A stretch of 64,000 nt of DNA from Symbiodinium kawagutii (taxonomy: Eukaryota; Sar; Dinophyceae; Suessiales; Symbiodiniaceae), in assembly GCA_009767595.1 (NCBI GenBank), contig VSDK01027733.1:3323-67322 (forward strand), given 5' to 3'. The translations under genes and the position numbers were made by a program. Each line of letters opens with the position of its first letter. Within the stretch, counting starts at the first letter, position 1. The notes under the pieces are model-generated. The model searched no databases, was not told the DNA's origin, and worked only from the letters and a program-made list of their open reading frames with translations. Below are positions 11,005 to 21,845 of this stretch, piece after piece.

Positions 11005-11969
11005 GGCAGCAGTAGAGCCGTTCGCTTCGCGCGCGCGGCCATGCGCCCCCTTGGTCCCGTTGGTCCGTCCCCGTCCATGGCTCACCTGGGCGCCTGGTGA
11101 CGGTGCACCCGGCCTTGGCACCAGGGTGTTGGGTTTCCTTGGTGCATTGGGAGCTTACCGGAGCTGCGTCACCATGAGCGTCAAGAGGAAGGGCACCAGG
11201 GAAAAGTTGCCAAGCACGGAGCAGAGAGAGAAGATGTTGTTTCTTCGTGCTGTTCGTGCTTGGAAGGTACTGACATTGCCGACCAAAAAAGAAAGGAAGG
11301 AGAACCCAAGAGATCCCAGCAAGAAGTTCGCTTTCAGGGAGTATCTAAGCACCAGGGCTGTGGCCAGGGCCAAACAACTCACGAAGCTCCGACATGAATT
11401 TGAACGGCTTGCACAATCAAACGGATCTGAAGGGGTTTGAACATACTGAGCTTTCGTTTCCAGCAGCAGCAAAATTCCGAAACCTGGCGCACCAGACTTT
11501 GGATAGCCCGTTTCTTGAGCTCAAAGACAGAGATAAGTTTGGTAAGAAGGTGTCCAAATCAAAACTTCCAATGTCATGGTGGAAGGAATCTGCAAAGGAC
11601 CTTGTTGAAAGCAACCGTCAGTTGAAGCAAGTCTACCGGAAATTGACGGAGATCTTCAGAGGCAAATGGGACGAGGAAGAAGAATTGAAGTTCGAGGTCT
11701 GTTTCCAAATGCTGGGGAACATTTAGTTGACCAAGAAGCTCAAGCGGATCACTTTCCTCCTGAACAAATTCTATCTTCCTGACTCCGATGACTTGAAGTT
11801 TGCGGAGGACCCCGACCACATCCACGACCTTGAAACCGAAGCATCAGATAGGCTTCAACGGAAATACCGTCATAGCCAAGTCAGGAGAAGCCGTCGCGGT
11901 CACAGGGTCAGGCACAGGGTCTTTTGGAAGCCAGACAGCCATGCAACATGGAGTCCAGAAAGTCTCTGA
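11005..11969 (+). pseudogene. Decayed intronless gene, possible organelle-targeted protein
   Basis: The frame from ATG 11005 to TGA 11438-11440 gives 144 residues. The N-terminus is Arg/Ala/Pro-rich and hydrophobic (GTRVLGFLGALGAYRSC), like a transit peptide. A basic helical part follows (KKERKENPRDPSKK, LTKLRHEFERLAQ). Coding character then continues in another frame from about 11440 (ELKDRDKFGKKVSKSKL, SWWKESAKDLVESNRQL) to TAG at 11724-11726. It resumes in the same frame after the TAG (KRITFLLNKFYLPDSDDLK, HIHDLETEASD) and seems to slip again near 11870 (AVTGSGTGSFGSQ). One stop and two apparent frameshifts without splice signals argue for a retrocopied pseudogene. Family unknown. Confidence 0.5.
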
Positions 11970-12196
11970 TGTGTTGATGGGGCAATCTTTGGCACATGCA
12001 TAGGTCATGAGAACTTGAAGCAGCCATGTGTAAAGTTCCTTGGCGCTGACAGCGCCAGGCCAAAAGAGCCGAAACAGACTTGAAACCCAACAGATAAACA
12101 AAGCCGCTGCTGTCGCATGGTGAAGTTTCATGAAGTTTGGAGGCCGTCTTGGCTGATTACTGCAAGTGCAGTTCTCAAACCACCACATCTAGCATT

Positions 12197-12197
12197 G

Positions 12198-12232
<35 letters not shown>

Positions 12233-12236
12233 GTCG
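12197..12236. repeat. (ATC)n microsatellite
   Basis: About 12 trinucleotide units. It is much shorter than the ATC array at 43.5-43.97 kb. Confidence 0.9.
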
Positions 12237-12486
12237 TCACCCCTATCACCTTATCTTTGAGAAGGTATTTGGGTAGTTGTGAACGTCCCAAAAGCAGTTG
12301 ACGACTGTGCCCATTTGGGGGACACTGGTAGCTCTGTATTTGTGATAGGCGTGGAATAAGTTCCGTGCCAGTAGAAACTGTTTGCAATGTGTAATCATTT
12401 CAGTAACTTGTGATCTGTTCATGACTCTCTGAGTTTTCCTGACTATACCAAGTAGTCAATCATGACATACCGTGACTACATCTCAG

Positions 12487-12622
12487 TTCATCCAATCACA
12501 CGACTGGAGCGCGAACCGCTTCGGTGCGTCTTGGTGCCTCACTGCGTGATAAGGTTGCCATGATGTTCGTCGTGGCCTTGCAGATGAAGATGGAGGAGCG
12601 GGAGATCGTTGACTGCACCACG
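12487..12622 (+). CDS. Gene B candidate exon (first seen)
   Basis: 136 nt between ATCTCAG and GTGGGTCC, ending in phase 0. Residues include GARTASVRLGASLRDKVAMM and MKMEEREIVDCTT. A hydrophobic stretch (VAMMFVVAL) sits in the middle. A shorter exon could begin after the AG at 12582-12583. The phase 0 end matches the next island at 13878. The family is not recognised. Confidence 0.55.
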
Positions 12623-12693
12623 GTGGGTCCTTGGTGAAGGATGGGAACTCACTTCCGGTAGTTGCCAGCCATGATTACTGACCACTTGCTATG

Positions 12694-13259
12694 TGGGATG
12701 ATCATCCAAGAAAGGATGGGAATCCGTGTCTGGGAATCGAAATGTTGTTTTGAGTCAATCGGCTTGCCGCAGTTTCTCCCCCCAAAATGGTCACAAAGCT
12801 GTGACGAAGTGGTGTTGCAAACGGTTCTCTGTGATTCACCTTCGCAGCTTACAGTAAATCACCAGAAAACTGTTTGGTATGACTAGTGGCAATTGGTGTT
12901 TCCTTAATTTGGACCTAAAACTACGCGAGGTATTGGACCTCTCAATTGAATGTGCCAAAGCTACACGAGGTATTAGGACCTAAAACTACAGTACTAAGTG
13001 GGATGATCATTCAAGAAAGGATGGGAATCCCTTTGGGAATTGAAATGTCTTTTTGAGTCTATCGGTTTGCCACATTTTTTCCCCCCACATTTTTTTCAAA
13101 AAGCTGTGACCAAGTGGTTGTGCAAACAGTTCTCTATGATTCACCTTCCCAGCTTACGGTAAATCACCAGAAAACTGTTTGGCACGACTAATGGCAATTG
13201 GTGTTTCCTCAATTTGGACCTAAAACTACACGAGGTATTGGACCTCTCAATTGAATGTG
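12694..13259. repeat. Direct duplication of about 260 bp, offset 305 bp
   Basis: 12694-12954 and 12999-13259 are diverged direct copies. They share TGGGATGATCAT, CAAGAAAGGATGGGAATCC, AATCACCAGAAAACTGTTTG and GAGGTATTGGACCTCTCAA. Both lie inside the intron between exons 12487 and 13878. Neither copy codes. Confidence 0.8.
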
Positions 13260-13877
13260 TCTGGCAAAGTGGAAAGACTCACGATGGATATAACGGTCAA
13301 CACTTACTGGTTGGTAGCAGTAATGTGATTCACAATTGCAGTAATGAAAACTACAGACTGGTAGACAGGACGCTGTGATAGTAGAATTGCCGGCGGCCTC
13401 AGAGCTATGCGAGTTTTCGCGGGAATCACCGCCCGACCCACAGAAAAAACATAGCTTGTTGGGCCAACAAAGCCCATAAACCAGCACTAATCCGTGAGAG
13501 CAAAATCAGAGCAAGGACTCCCAAGCTTTTTCACGATTTCAGCCTTTGCAAAGCATTTCCTTTTGCAGGCAGTGGAGTGTTGAGTTTTTGACTGATGGAT
13601 CTAATGCTGAGTCTTTTGATGCTCATGACCAAACTTGGAAGATGCGTGAGATCCGACTTTTTTGCAATCTGCGAGCACGGCAAGCTGCTCAGTAGGTTGA
13701 TTTGCTTACCTTCACAAATTGGTTTCAAGGATCAGATGCTTAATGAGTGCTACTAGTGGTATCAATTCGTTGCTGTTGATGGTTCCTGATGGTTTGTATA
13801 TGAGATCATGGCCGACATCGTGATCAACTCAATGGATGTATCCGCAACGACGGTCAGACGCTGAAATGACCACGTAG

Positions 13878-13973
13878 GACCTGGGCGCTTTCGACGTGCA
13901 GAAGTACCGTGAAGCCTTCGCTCAGGAGGTTCACCAAGACAGGCGAGGCACGGAGGTTTGGGCAGTCGAGATG
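13878..13973 (+). CDS. Gene B candidate exon
   Basis: 96 nt between CCACGTAG and GTGAAGTGG, phase 0 at both ends, 32 residues: DLGAFDVQKYREAF, EVHQDRRGTEVWAVEM. The (GGTT)n repeat begins 20 bp after the donor. Two antisense frames are open here but show Thr/Pro/Asn repeat composition from the same array. Family unknown. Confidence 0.65.
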
Positions 13974-13993
13974 GTGAAGTGGTGGGCGACTGG

Positions 13994-14040
13994 GTCGGTT
14001 GGTTGGTTGGTTGATTGGTTGGTTGGTTGGTTGGTCGGCA
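13994..14040. repeat. (GGTT)n microsatellite at an intron 5' end
   Basis: Eleven or so GGTT/GATT units directly after the exon donor. It is an extreme form of the TGGTT-rich sequence that follows most exons in this window. Confidence 0.85.
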
Positions 14041-14528
14041 GGTAGGTTGAAATTGCCAGACAACCGTTGTCTCGATGCAGCTATGTATATTGTTTTCTTG
14101 ATTGGTGTTCTTTATGACTGGGGAAGCCCCATCTTGATTCAGTATGAGCCTTTTCTGGTGATGATTCATCTCCCTCTGCCTCGGAGGAAGCTGGTGACAG
14201 TGGTTCAGACAGAGTTCCAAAGTGAGGCAGGGTCCCTGCTGAAAGAGTGGTACCAGGTGGTGATGAGTTGATATGCCATGATAAGACATGGGCTAGCATG
14301 TAGACATATGTACAATCAATAGTGCAATAACAGACAATCATAGATATCTTAAGATTTCCAGTACATATCCTCCACAACCAACTTGTACAACTACAGCTAC
14401 AGCTGTCGTACATAGTTGTGTGCCACTTATGCCATGCAAGTATGGTTGTGCCACATACCAACACTTATCCCCTATATTTCTAAAACTATAGCCGTGTCGC
14501 TCTATCTGCCACAGATGATAGTCATGCC

Positions 14529-15047
14529 TTATAAAGCAGCCAGGACCAGGACACTTGCGAACAGAATTTTCAAGAATCGGACACTCAGAAATATCATACT
14601 GAAGAAAGGTCTTTCGAGACTAGAGTCTTCAAGAAGAACCATCATCAGGAATACATAGGACATGAAAAAAACACTGAAGAATACGAAACTCAAGAAAATA
14701 CACTCAGGAGTATTTTGCCATGCACATATTGAGTTTCTGTCGCAGCCGCTGCGAATTTTCAGCTTGCCATTTGCCAGCCGTGGAGGATTTCTAGCATGAA
14801 ATGCCTGTTTGAACATATTGACTTTCATTTGTAGAAACTTTGCGACCGTCCAGCATGACAAGCCATTTTTCATGTTCAAGGAAGTCTTGAATGAAATGCT
14901 CGGTTTCAACTTTCCCACTGCACCTTTTGAGGAAGTCTGGCTCGATACTGGCGATTGCAATTGATCAATTTTTGATTTCGGAGAGAATTTCGCACAAAAT
15001 GGGCGGTTCGTTTTATCATTTTTCATTTTTACTGCAGTCTTCCGCAA
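14529..15047 (-). CDS. Uncertain long antisense ORF (172 aa)
   Basis: One of the longer uninterrupted frames in the window. The first half is Lys/Ser-rich (KMKNDKTNRPFCAKFSPKSK) and the C-terminal part is Phe/Leu/Val-rich (SFVFFSVFFMSYVF). The C-terminal third overlaps short degenerate repeats on the + strand (CTCAAGAA-like), which weakens the case. It lies inside the 13973-15450 intron of gene B. No homology is recognised; it may be chance. Confidence 0.2.
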   Translation of the reverse strand: MRKTAVKMKNDKTNRPFCAKFSPKSKIDQLQSPVSSQTSSKGAVGKLKPSISFKTSLNMKNGLSCWTVAKFLQMKVNMFKQAFHARNPPRLANGKLKIRSGCDRNSICAWQNTPECIFLSFVFFSVFFMSYVFLMMVLLEDSSLERPFFSMIFLSVRFLKILFASVLVLAAL

Positions 15048-15449
15048 AAAAACTGCCCAAATTCAGTTTGCGCTTTGTGGCAGTCTGGATGAATCAGCTG
15101 GGCTTTACGTGAAACGCCTTGGTTGACTTTGAAGTTTTATTCGTTTTGCCCAGCGGTATGGATTCCTCTTAAAGGGGAGCTACTAGGAGTGGTCTAACCA
15201 AATGATCAAATGGTACAGTAGCTATTATAATGGTAGCTATTTTTGTGGTACCTGTAATAGCCTATTTAATAGGTGGCTATATAGTAGCTACCATATGATT
15301 TACAAATAAATGGTCTATATTGTAAATCACTTTTGTAAATTACTTGCTATTTTTGCTTAACGTAGTGGTGGTTTATGAATAAGGATCTCCCATGATTAGT
15401 TTGATAGTTCTGTGACAGTCTCGCAGTTTGAGCTTTACGCAGTGTTGAG

Positions 15450-15566
15450 TTTCACATCGCATTGACATTGCCTCCTTTTTCCATGTTCGCCTTCGATGGT
15501 GCTGATGTTTTTCACCGCTGGGTCGCCTTTGTCGCAGTGACCTGCGAATTCGTTCCCGGAACTGCG
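15450..15566 (+). CDS. Gene B candidate exon
   Basis: 117 nt in phase 0 between GTTGAG and GTGGGTTG. It encodes FHIALTLPPFSMFAFDGADV, then FHRWVAFVAVTCEFVPGTA. The open frame is wider (about 15425-15590), so a longer exon from 15443 to 15586 ending before GTAGGC is also possible. That version would have a phase 2 start and end. It is aromatic and hydrophobic, with no clear membrane helix. Family not recognised. Confidence 0.5.
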
Positions 15567-15655
15567 GTGGGTTGTGCAGCGAAGGGGTAGGCGCAGTCAA
15601 TGGCCCAGTGGTTAGAAACCTGGTCACCTCTGGGGGCTGCATAGAAACTCTTGAT

Positions 15656-15769
15656 GGCTATGGGTCAATATTAACCAGCAATAATGGTGGATAATAATCA
15701 ACAAAACTATAGGGAAAATAATGGTTAATGGTAGGGGAACCAGGGGTACAGGGTTTTGACCCACTGCCT
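15656..15769 (+). mobile_element. Introner-like element, family I copy 3 (second module only)
   Basis: 114 bp with ends GGCTATGGGTCAA and TTGACCCACTGCC, an imperfect inverted repeat. Internal words TATAGGGAAAATAATGG, TAGGGGAACCAGGGG and GGGTTTTGACCC match the corresponding part of 47833-47950 and the inverse of 59779-60026. Confidence 0.75.
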
Positions 15770-16130
15770 GATGACGATCGTTTTTTCCTAACAGCTTGGG
15801 CATTGATTTACTCATCGTGGTCATCAATCAACTGATAAACATGTTCGTGATGATTTGAAGCCTTCGATAATTCACTGCCAACAGTCGTGCAACACTTCAG
15901 CATTGGTGCCATGTTGCTACAATGGTACTTTCTGACCAAACAAGTTCGCTGGCGTGCCACAATATGAACCAACAAGTGAACTGATTGAAAAACAGATCTC
16001 CACAAACAGATCTCAACCAACAGATCTCAACCAACTGCCCAACCACCTGATGTTCATCACCTGATGAAGCACCTGACCAACCAACCACCGGCGCTCCCGG
16101 CTGCGCGTTGCCTCGCCACGAATCCCCCAG

Positions 16131-16220
16131 GTGGGTTACTTGGTGCCGCATCTCATCAGCGAGATGCAGCTGCGCAAGGCGCTGGCGGAGGCGGGTTCTG
16201 CAGCAGCGAAGCATGGCATG
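16131..16220 (+). CDS. Gene B candidate exon
   Basis: After CCCCCAG, 90 nt in phase 0 encode VGYLVPHLISEMQLRKALAE then AGSAAAKHGM. The GC-rich sequence extends about 45 nt upstream, so the exon may start earlier. It ends where the family I motif GCGACCGGGTCAAGG begins, which implies a GC donor. The composition suggests an amphipathic helix; no family is assigned. Confidence 0.6.
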
Positions 16221-16600
16221 GCGACCGGGTCAAGGCGCTGTTGATTTCTAGCTGGTTGGGGCAGGGACGATCACCAGTTGACCAACAAAAATAGCTGGTT
16301 TAGCTGGTTAATCATAGGGGATAAGTGCGCCAACAATAGTAGTGGATGGTTAATGGGTAATGATAGGGGATAATAGGGACCAGAAGGAGATATACTAGCT
16401 ATACGGGTCAAGCAGTTAACCAACCAACCTGGCTGCTGATTTCTAGCTGGTTTAGCTGGTTAATAATAGGGGATAAGTGCGCCAACAATAGTAGTGGATA
16501 TACCAACTATGTGGCTGTCAAGGCTTTAAGCAACCAATTTCATGGGGGATGATAAGCAACAAACTCATAGGGAAAAGAATGGTTAATGATAACAACTAAT
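16221..16600 (+). mobile_element. Introner-like element, family I copy 4 (rearranged)
   Basis: Starts GCGACCGGGTCAAGGCGCTG. It holds at least two copies of the first module (TTTCTAGCTGGTTTAGCTGG at about 16440; AGGGGATAAGTGCGCCAACA twice), then the second module (GTCAAGGCTTTAAGCAACC, CATAGGGAAAAGAATGG). It appears internally duplicated or nested. Confidence 0.65.
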
Positions 16601-16854
16601 CACCTATTCATAGTGGTTCTACTCAAAAAAATGGTGATTTTCAGCGCAACCAGCTTAGTTTACCAAAGGGCAAATGATACTGACAGTCATAGGGCACTGG
16701 TTAGGTGAAGGTATTTGTAAGCTGAAGTATCATTTAATGCATCATTAAGCTTGAGGATGGTTAGCTGTTTGATAATTCAGGGTGACTATCATGTTGTACA
16801 ATGATGGTTGGCATCTCATGGTCAATAATGCTTGGTGGTGGTTGATGACGGTTG

Positions 16855-16940
16855 ATATATATATATATATACATAAAGTGATAAATAAATAAATGAATAA
16901 ATATATAAATATACACATATATTATATATATATACACAGC
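16855..16940. repeat. TA/AAAT-rich microsatellite
   Basis: ATATAT and AAATA runs inside the intron between 16220 and 17442. Confidence 0.8.
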
Positions 16941-17441
16941 GGTTGAGAATGGTGGATGATGGTGATTTGTGGAACTATGGTTGAGAATGGTCAACAGTTG
17001 AGAATGATTGACTGGCACCAATGGTCGTGGCTGGTCAAAGCTGGTAATCTTGGGTTCCCATAAATGGTTGATGGGAAAGTCGACCTTGGAAACCCCGTTG
17101 CCCGTTGTGAACGATCATTCTGAAGTCATATGATTGACCACAGCGAACCATTTCATAGCCACTGTGAAGCCGCAATGAACCAGCTACAGTCAACCACAAT
17201 GCACCATAGTTAACCATTATCATTAACCACTACTAAGCCATTCTTAAGCCCATCATTAAGTGAATCATTATTAGTCGGATTAACCATTCTTAAGCCATCA
17301 CTAAGCCATTCTTAAGCCATTATAACCCATTCACCACAGTTAACCATATGATTGACCACTAGTAAGCCATTCTTAAGCCATCCCTAAGCCATGCTTAAGC
17401 CCATTATGACAGGCCATTGGTCAATTCTCCCATCGCACCAG

Positions 17442-17541
17442 GCCCTTGGCGTGCCGCTCTTCGCCGTCAAGGTGTCGCAGACCGCGGTGCCCGGCGACAC
17501 ACGGAGCTTGTTGGATGAGGCGATCGTTCGTGGGGGCCCAG
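17442..17541 (+). CDS. Gene B candidate exon
   Basis: After CGCACCAG, the frame reads ALGVPLFAVKVSQTAVPGDT then RSLLDEAIVRGGP. A GT lies at 17542 (one base of phase left), but coding character continues a few codons (GAINKGLD) to a GATGGTTGG, where a GA donor would keep phase 0. Upstream is AAGCCATTCTTAAGCC repeat, downstream GGTTGGTTGAGG repeat, so it sits at the polarity switch seen at most exons. It may be an alpha/beta enzyme fragment; family unknown. Confidence 0.6.
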
Positions 17542-18176
17542 GTGCTATCAACAAGGGCTTGGATGATGGTTGGTTGAGGGTTAGTTGGTGGGTTAGATGA
17601 TGGTTAGTTGAGGGTTGGATGATGGATTAGATGATGGTTTGTTGGTGATTGGTTGATGGTTGTTAGATAATGGTTAGTTTGCGGTTGGATGATGGTTGAC
17701 CACGATCATGATATGGAAACAAACTCTGAAGAACCAAAAGAGATTCCGCCCTTTTCATATCCTGATTTCCGAAATGGCAGTGGGTAAACCATGGTTTTCC
17801 CTATGAGTTTGTTGGTTCTTATCCCCCATTATTGGTTGGTTAAAGCCTTGACCCAGAGCCAAGTGGACCACAGAATTGGCAAATTTTTCATGAACGCTTC
17901 TTGCCGCTGAAGGAATCCACAAGGAAAGTTGGCGAAACAAGTCATGAATTGTCAGACAGCCTACCAGAAACACATGGGGCATCACCCATTCACCATTCAA
18001 TGGTTATTTATGGGTTGCCATCCTGTTATTGGTTAAGAAGTTGATGGACAAATGTGCCGCGAAATAGGACAACAACCGATTGAGTGCAGCTTGTTGAGAT
18101 AGCAGCTACTGGCAATTGTTGGAAGACACAAATAATCATGCACATGTGACAAGAAACAGCGGGGGATGCTGGTTTC

Positions 18177-18362
18177 TTGGATTCCCCACCGGTGGCCCTA
18201 TGTGTAGGGCATGACATTGGTAGGCGTGCAGTCTTGGACCTACCAGTTCCACCGTTCTACCAGTTTCACAGTTCTAGCTCAAGTGCGTACAGGCAAAATT
18301 GCAATAGATTGCTTCAAGACATGCAGAATGTATTTGTGCAGAGAGATTTGCTGCGCCAATGA
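18177..18362 (+). CDS. Uncertain coding island
   Basis: Two overlapping frames are protein-like. One reads GHDIGRRAVLDLPVPPFYQF, a serine run, then NRLLQDMQNVFVQRDLLRQ to a stop. The other reads VRTGKIAIDCFKTCRMYLC. No splice-like borders stand out. It may be a decayed exon. Confidence 0.25.
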   Translation: MDSPPVALCVGHDIGRRAVLDLPVPPFYQFHSSSSSAYRQNCNRLLQDMQNVFVQRDLLRQ

Positions 18363-19004
18363 ACAAAATCTGAACTTTTCCCCAGCCAACAGGTAGTAGC
18401 AACCATGTCGCCAACTCACAGCTTGTCGTATTAGTGTTTAGCCAAGATGAATCAGGATGATTTCATGATTGCTAAAGCACCGTTGGTGCTGATGATTGTG
18501 TATCAACACGGAGCAAATGGTTAACCAAAGTTATTGGAGGGTTCCGAACATTCAGCCATAGTTTGCCATTAGACAGTGTGAGCCATCATCATTAGTTGTG
18601 ATCACAGCAACCTTTACCATTCTCATTCTCAGGAACTGTTGACCACTACGAATCAGAATTAACCACCATCAACCAGTATCAGCAACCATCAACCATGATC
18701 AACCACTACCAAGCATTAAAGAGTCTGAATCAGCTTTATGAGCCATTATCATCATAGTAATGACCATCATTGCGCCACTATTGCTTTGATTGAGCCACTA
18801 TTAGCCATTCTTCATGGTGGGCTAAGCACCACTTCGCGGCTAAGAAAAGCAAAGCACAAATATTAACTAATATTAGTGGCTCATTAAGCCACTAATTCAT
18901 GAATCACTCAACAACTTTCACCATCATTAGCCAAGCATGTTAAGCCATCATCAACCATCACCCAGCATCATCCCCCATGCTGGACATCCATGGCCCCAGC
19001 CCAG

Positions 19005-19151
19005 GGCACTCGAGACCTAACGTGCGTGGTGACGACGGAAAGCCTTGAAGCCTTGGAGACCTACGCTGAGATGCTGAAGGATCCCGGTGAGGCGCATGGG
19101 GATCAAGTGATGGCTCGCAGCGAGCAGGTCAACTGCATCCAGGATTTCATG
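19005..19151 (+). CDS. Gene B candidate exon
   Basis: 147 nt between AGCCCAG and GTTGGTAAATGG, phase 0 at both ends, 49 residues: GTRDLTCVVTTESLEALETY, AEMLKDPGEAHGDQVMARSE, QVNCIQDFM. It is acidic and helix-rich. The same frame happens to stay open into the intron, so border placement rests on the GT and the drop in GC. Phase matches the next exons at 19807 and 21186. No family recognised. Confidence 0.65.
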
Positions 19152-19291
19152 GTTGGTAAATGGTTAGTATCATTACGGCCAGGATTTGAGGTTCGCCCGC
19201 GCTTCACAAGACGTGAAACTCCGAGGAGCATAAAACATCGGAATTTACAATATTTCGTGCTTGTTGCGATCAGACTCTTTCACGTATCTTC

Positions 19292-19317
19292 CGTCCTGGG
19301 TTAGGCAACCCAGGACG
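19292..19317. other. 11-bp perfect inverted repeat
   Basis: CGTCCTGGGTT, four-base loop AGGC, then AACCCAGGACG. It lies in a gene B intron. No T-tract or other context gives it a function. Confidence 0.6.
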
Positions 19318-19408
19318 AAAACCACCACCCCTCTCGCAAAACGAGGCTGCCGAACTTTTTGCGTTTCTCACTTTTTGCTAGGTGTCTGCCATGTATGGCA
19401 GAATTGAA

Positions 19409-19730
19409 AAGTGACTATGTATGCATTGTTCCATGGGGCTGGCAACTTTTCATCATAGACCACATAAGCTCTAATGGTTCGATGAGCCATCAACCCTAGC
19501 ATCTCTCACCCAGAAGGGCCATACTTCTTGATAAGTGACTATGCATGCATTGTTCCATGGGGCTGGCAATTTTTCATCATAGACCACATAAGCTCTAATT
19601 GTTCGATGAGCCATCAAACCTAGCATCTCTCACCCGGAACGGCCATACTTCTTGATAAGTGACTATGCGTGCATTGTTCCATGGGGCTGGCAATTTCTCA
19701 CCATAGACCACATAAGCTCTTATCCGATCT
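19409..19730. repeat. 124-bp tandem repeat, about 2.6 copies
   Basis: Copies start at about 19411, 19535 and 19659, each with GTGACTATG, GCATTGTTCCATGGGGCTGG and ATAGACCACATAAGCTCT. The copies differ at only a few bases, so the duplication is recent. No ORF. Confidence 0.9.
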
Positions 19731-19806
19731 TATCCTTATCGTCATGCCCCTAGCCTCCAAACCTGCAATGACCCCCACCAACAGTTTGCACTCCCGAGTG
19801 TAAAAG

Positions 19807-19899
19807 TCCACATCAGACATCCATGGTCTGCTGGTTGTTGATGGGCCAAGCCCTGAGGTTCGCCCGGTGGGCGAACCTCAGCGCCTGGCCCTATCATTA
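19807..19899 (+). CDS. Gene B candidate exon containing a perfect hairpin
   Basis: 93 nt between GTGTAAAAG and GTATGGGTC, phase 0 at both ends, 31 residues: STSDIHGLLVVDGPSPEVRP then VGEPQRLALSL. The coding sequence holds CTGAGGTTCGCCC, loop GGT, GGGCGAACCTCAG, a 13-bp perfect stem at 19853-19881, flanked by GGGCCA and TGGCCC that extend it. The open frame alone could be chance, but both borders and phase fit neighbours 19005 and 21186. Confidence 0.5.
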
Positions 19900-21185
19900 G
19901 TATGGGTCTATCATCATGGTTTAGTAATTAATGATGGAATCAATGGTAGTATGAAATTACCAACCATTCTATCATTACTAAACCATGATGATTGATCAGA
20001 ATGATAGATGGTTGGGAATAATGATCACATGGTTGGCTGACTTGTGAGTATTTTTCAGAGCGGTTGAAACCACCAACCGGTTGGTACAGTGAGGGATCCA
20101 TGGTGGTTGGTAATCCATAGTGATAGATTACAATTTGATAGATTACAATGGTTGGTGTCATGGTTGGTATTTCATGATTGGTTTTTCGCGATGATAAACT
20201 GGTAGCATGGAGACTGTAACGATTGATAGAATGGTTCATTTGATATTCATAATGGTTGATTTAATGCTGTATATATTGGTTGGGTAATATAAGAAAAGGG
20301 ATAATATGTTGGTTCAGAAACCGCGGTTCATGAACTGCTTTGTGCAATGGTGGGTTTAGTGGTGAAGGAACTGGTTGATATATGGTCAATACTGTACTGT
20401 ATTGATTGACAGTGGCGACCTACAGTAGTTAAGATTGGTGAATTCATGGTTCATATATGAGCAAAACTTGGTTAAACAGCTGCTTGTGGTTGATTCATTA
20501 GCTGGTGTAAATGGCACAGCTGATCTAGTTTTTCATAAACTGTTAATATGCTGATTATGGTTGGTCTACAATTGATAAGCTAGTTGATCCTTCTTTATGA
20601 TCAATGTTTTGGTAATAATGTTTTTTTTGATAGTGATTAATTCTTGTTGCTTTACGACCAGATATGATATTCATGTATATGTGATACGGTGGTTTCCATG
20701 GTGTTCATAACGTGGTCATGATATTATCTTGGATGGCAAGATCCAAGGTCCCCCTACCTCTGTCCAGGTCTGTGGTATAGAAGCCATGACCAGTCGTTTT
20801 GGCCGGGAAGTGATTCGTTTCTAGTGATCTATGGTGGTTAAGAAGCGTAAACGGTGGTAAATCATGAGTGGGTTTTTGATGGTTGGCTAGCAACCAACCA
20901 GCATGGCTAATGATGATGCTTCGTGATGATTGGTAGTTTTGAAAGACCATAGCGGTGCATGGCATGGTTTTCAACCATCAAAGTTGGGAGTATTCAAAAA
21001 CACTTACTTCGGAATATCATCACAAGCATATCATCACAAGCATATCATCACAAGCATGATCGCATTTGCTTCACCGGAGCCATTTTTCATGGTGAAACAA
21101 AAATCATCATGTTTTCGCACAGCCTATGGTGGGTGATCCCCATGATGGCCATCCTACGTTTCTATGACGCCTATGGCGGCGGAAG

Positions 21186-21340
21186 ATCCCCTGGTTCCAC
21201 CGCCGTGACTGCCAGGTGGTACAAGCCATGCGGCTGCAGGGTCTGCAGGGCGTGCCCCTAGAGCTGAAGCGGAAACCGGTGGCCTCGGTGATGCTGCACA
21301 CCAAGCTGGAGCGGGGAGGGGTGCCGACCCAGGGCCTGGA
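21186..21340 (+). CDS. Gene B candidate exon
   Basis: After GGCGGAAG the phase 0 frame reads IPWFHRRDCQVVQAMRLQGL, QGVPLELKRKPVASVMLHTK, LERGGVPTQGLE. The 3' border is uncertain. GCAATG at about 21341 would leave phase 0, while GTTTGAG at about 21351 would leave one base. Basic and Leu/Val-rich, probably helical. Antisense frames here are Ala/Pro/Gly/Ser-rich shadows. Confidence 0.6.
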
Positions 21341-21603
21341 GGCAATGAGAAGTTTGAGTGCAGCCATGATTTGGCATTGAAATATGGCCATATTTTGGCA
21401 GGGCAAATCACTGATTGTACATCCACAATGATTGAGTAATATCATTAAGATTTTTTTTCTATGATGATTGAAATATGTAGGCAATGAAAAATGACCTGTG
21501 TGTTGATGGTTGGGTGATTGATTATGTTGGAGAGATTTGACCATTGCCACCATTTCTCGGCTGCTATATCTCTATTTCACGAGTTGTTCAGATACTCTTG
21601 GAT

Positions 21604-21698
21604 GTTTCTCAAAATAGGGGACCCCAAGATGGATAGTTTATTACTCAAAATGATTAGATCATGACGATTTGGGTAACCCCATTTGAAGGAAACCACCA
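21604..21698. mobile_element. Short TIR element, family II
   Basis: Left end GTTTCTCAAAATAGGGGACC and right end ACCCCATTTGAAGGAAACCACC. It is a diverged copy of the 4527-4624 element, with an AT-rich core and no ORF. Confidence 0.6.
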
Positions 21699-21845
21699 CT
21701 TGTTTCCATGGATGTTATTGCTCTATCCATATGACATGACGGGATCGTAGAGGAAAAGGTGGACTAAACTGTGCCTTCACGGAAGGCTGCGAGTTTTCTT
21801 ATGCTGGCGTTTCAACATGTTGTGATGCATTTTGATGGACATATG

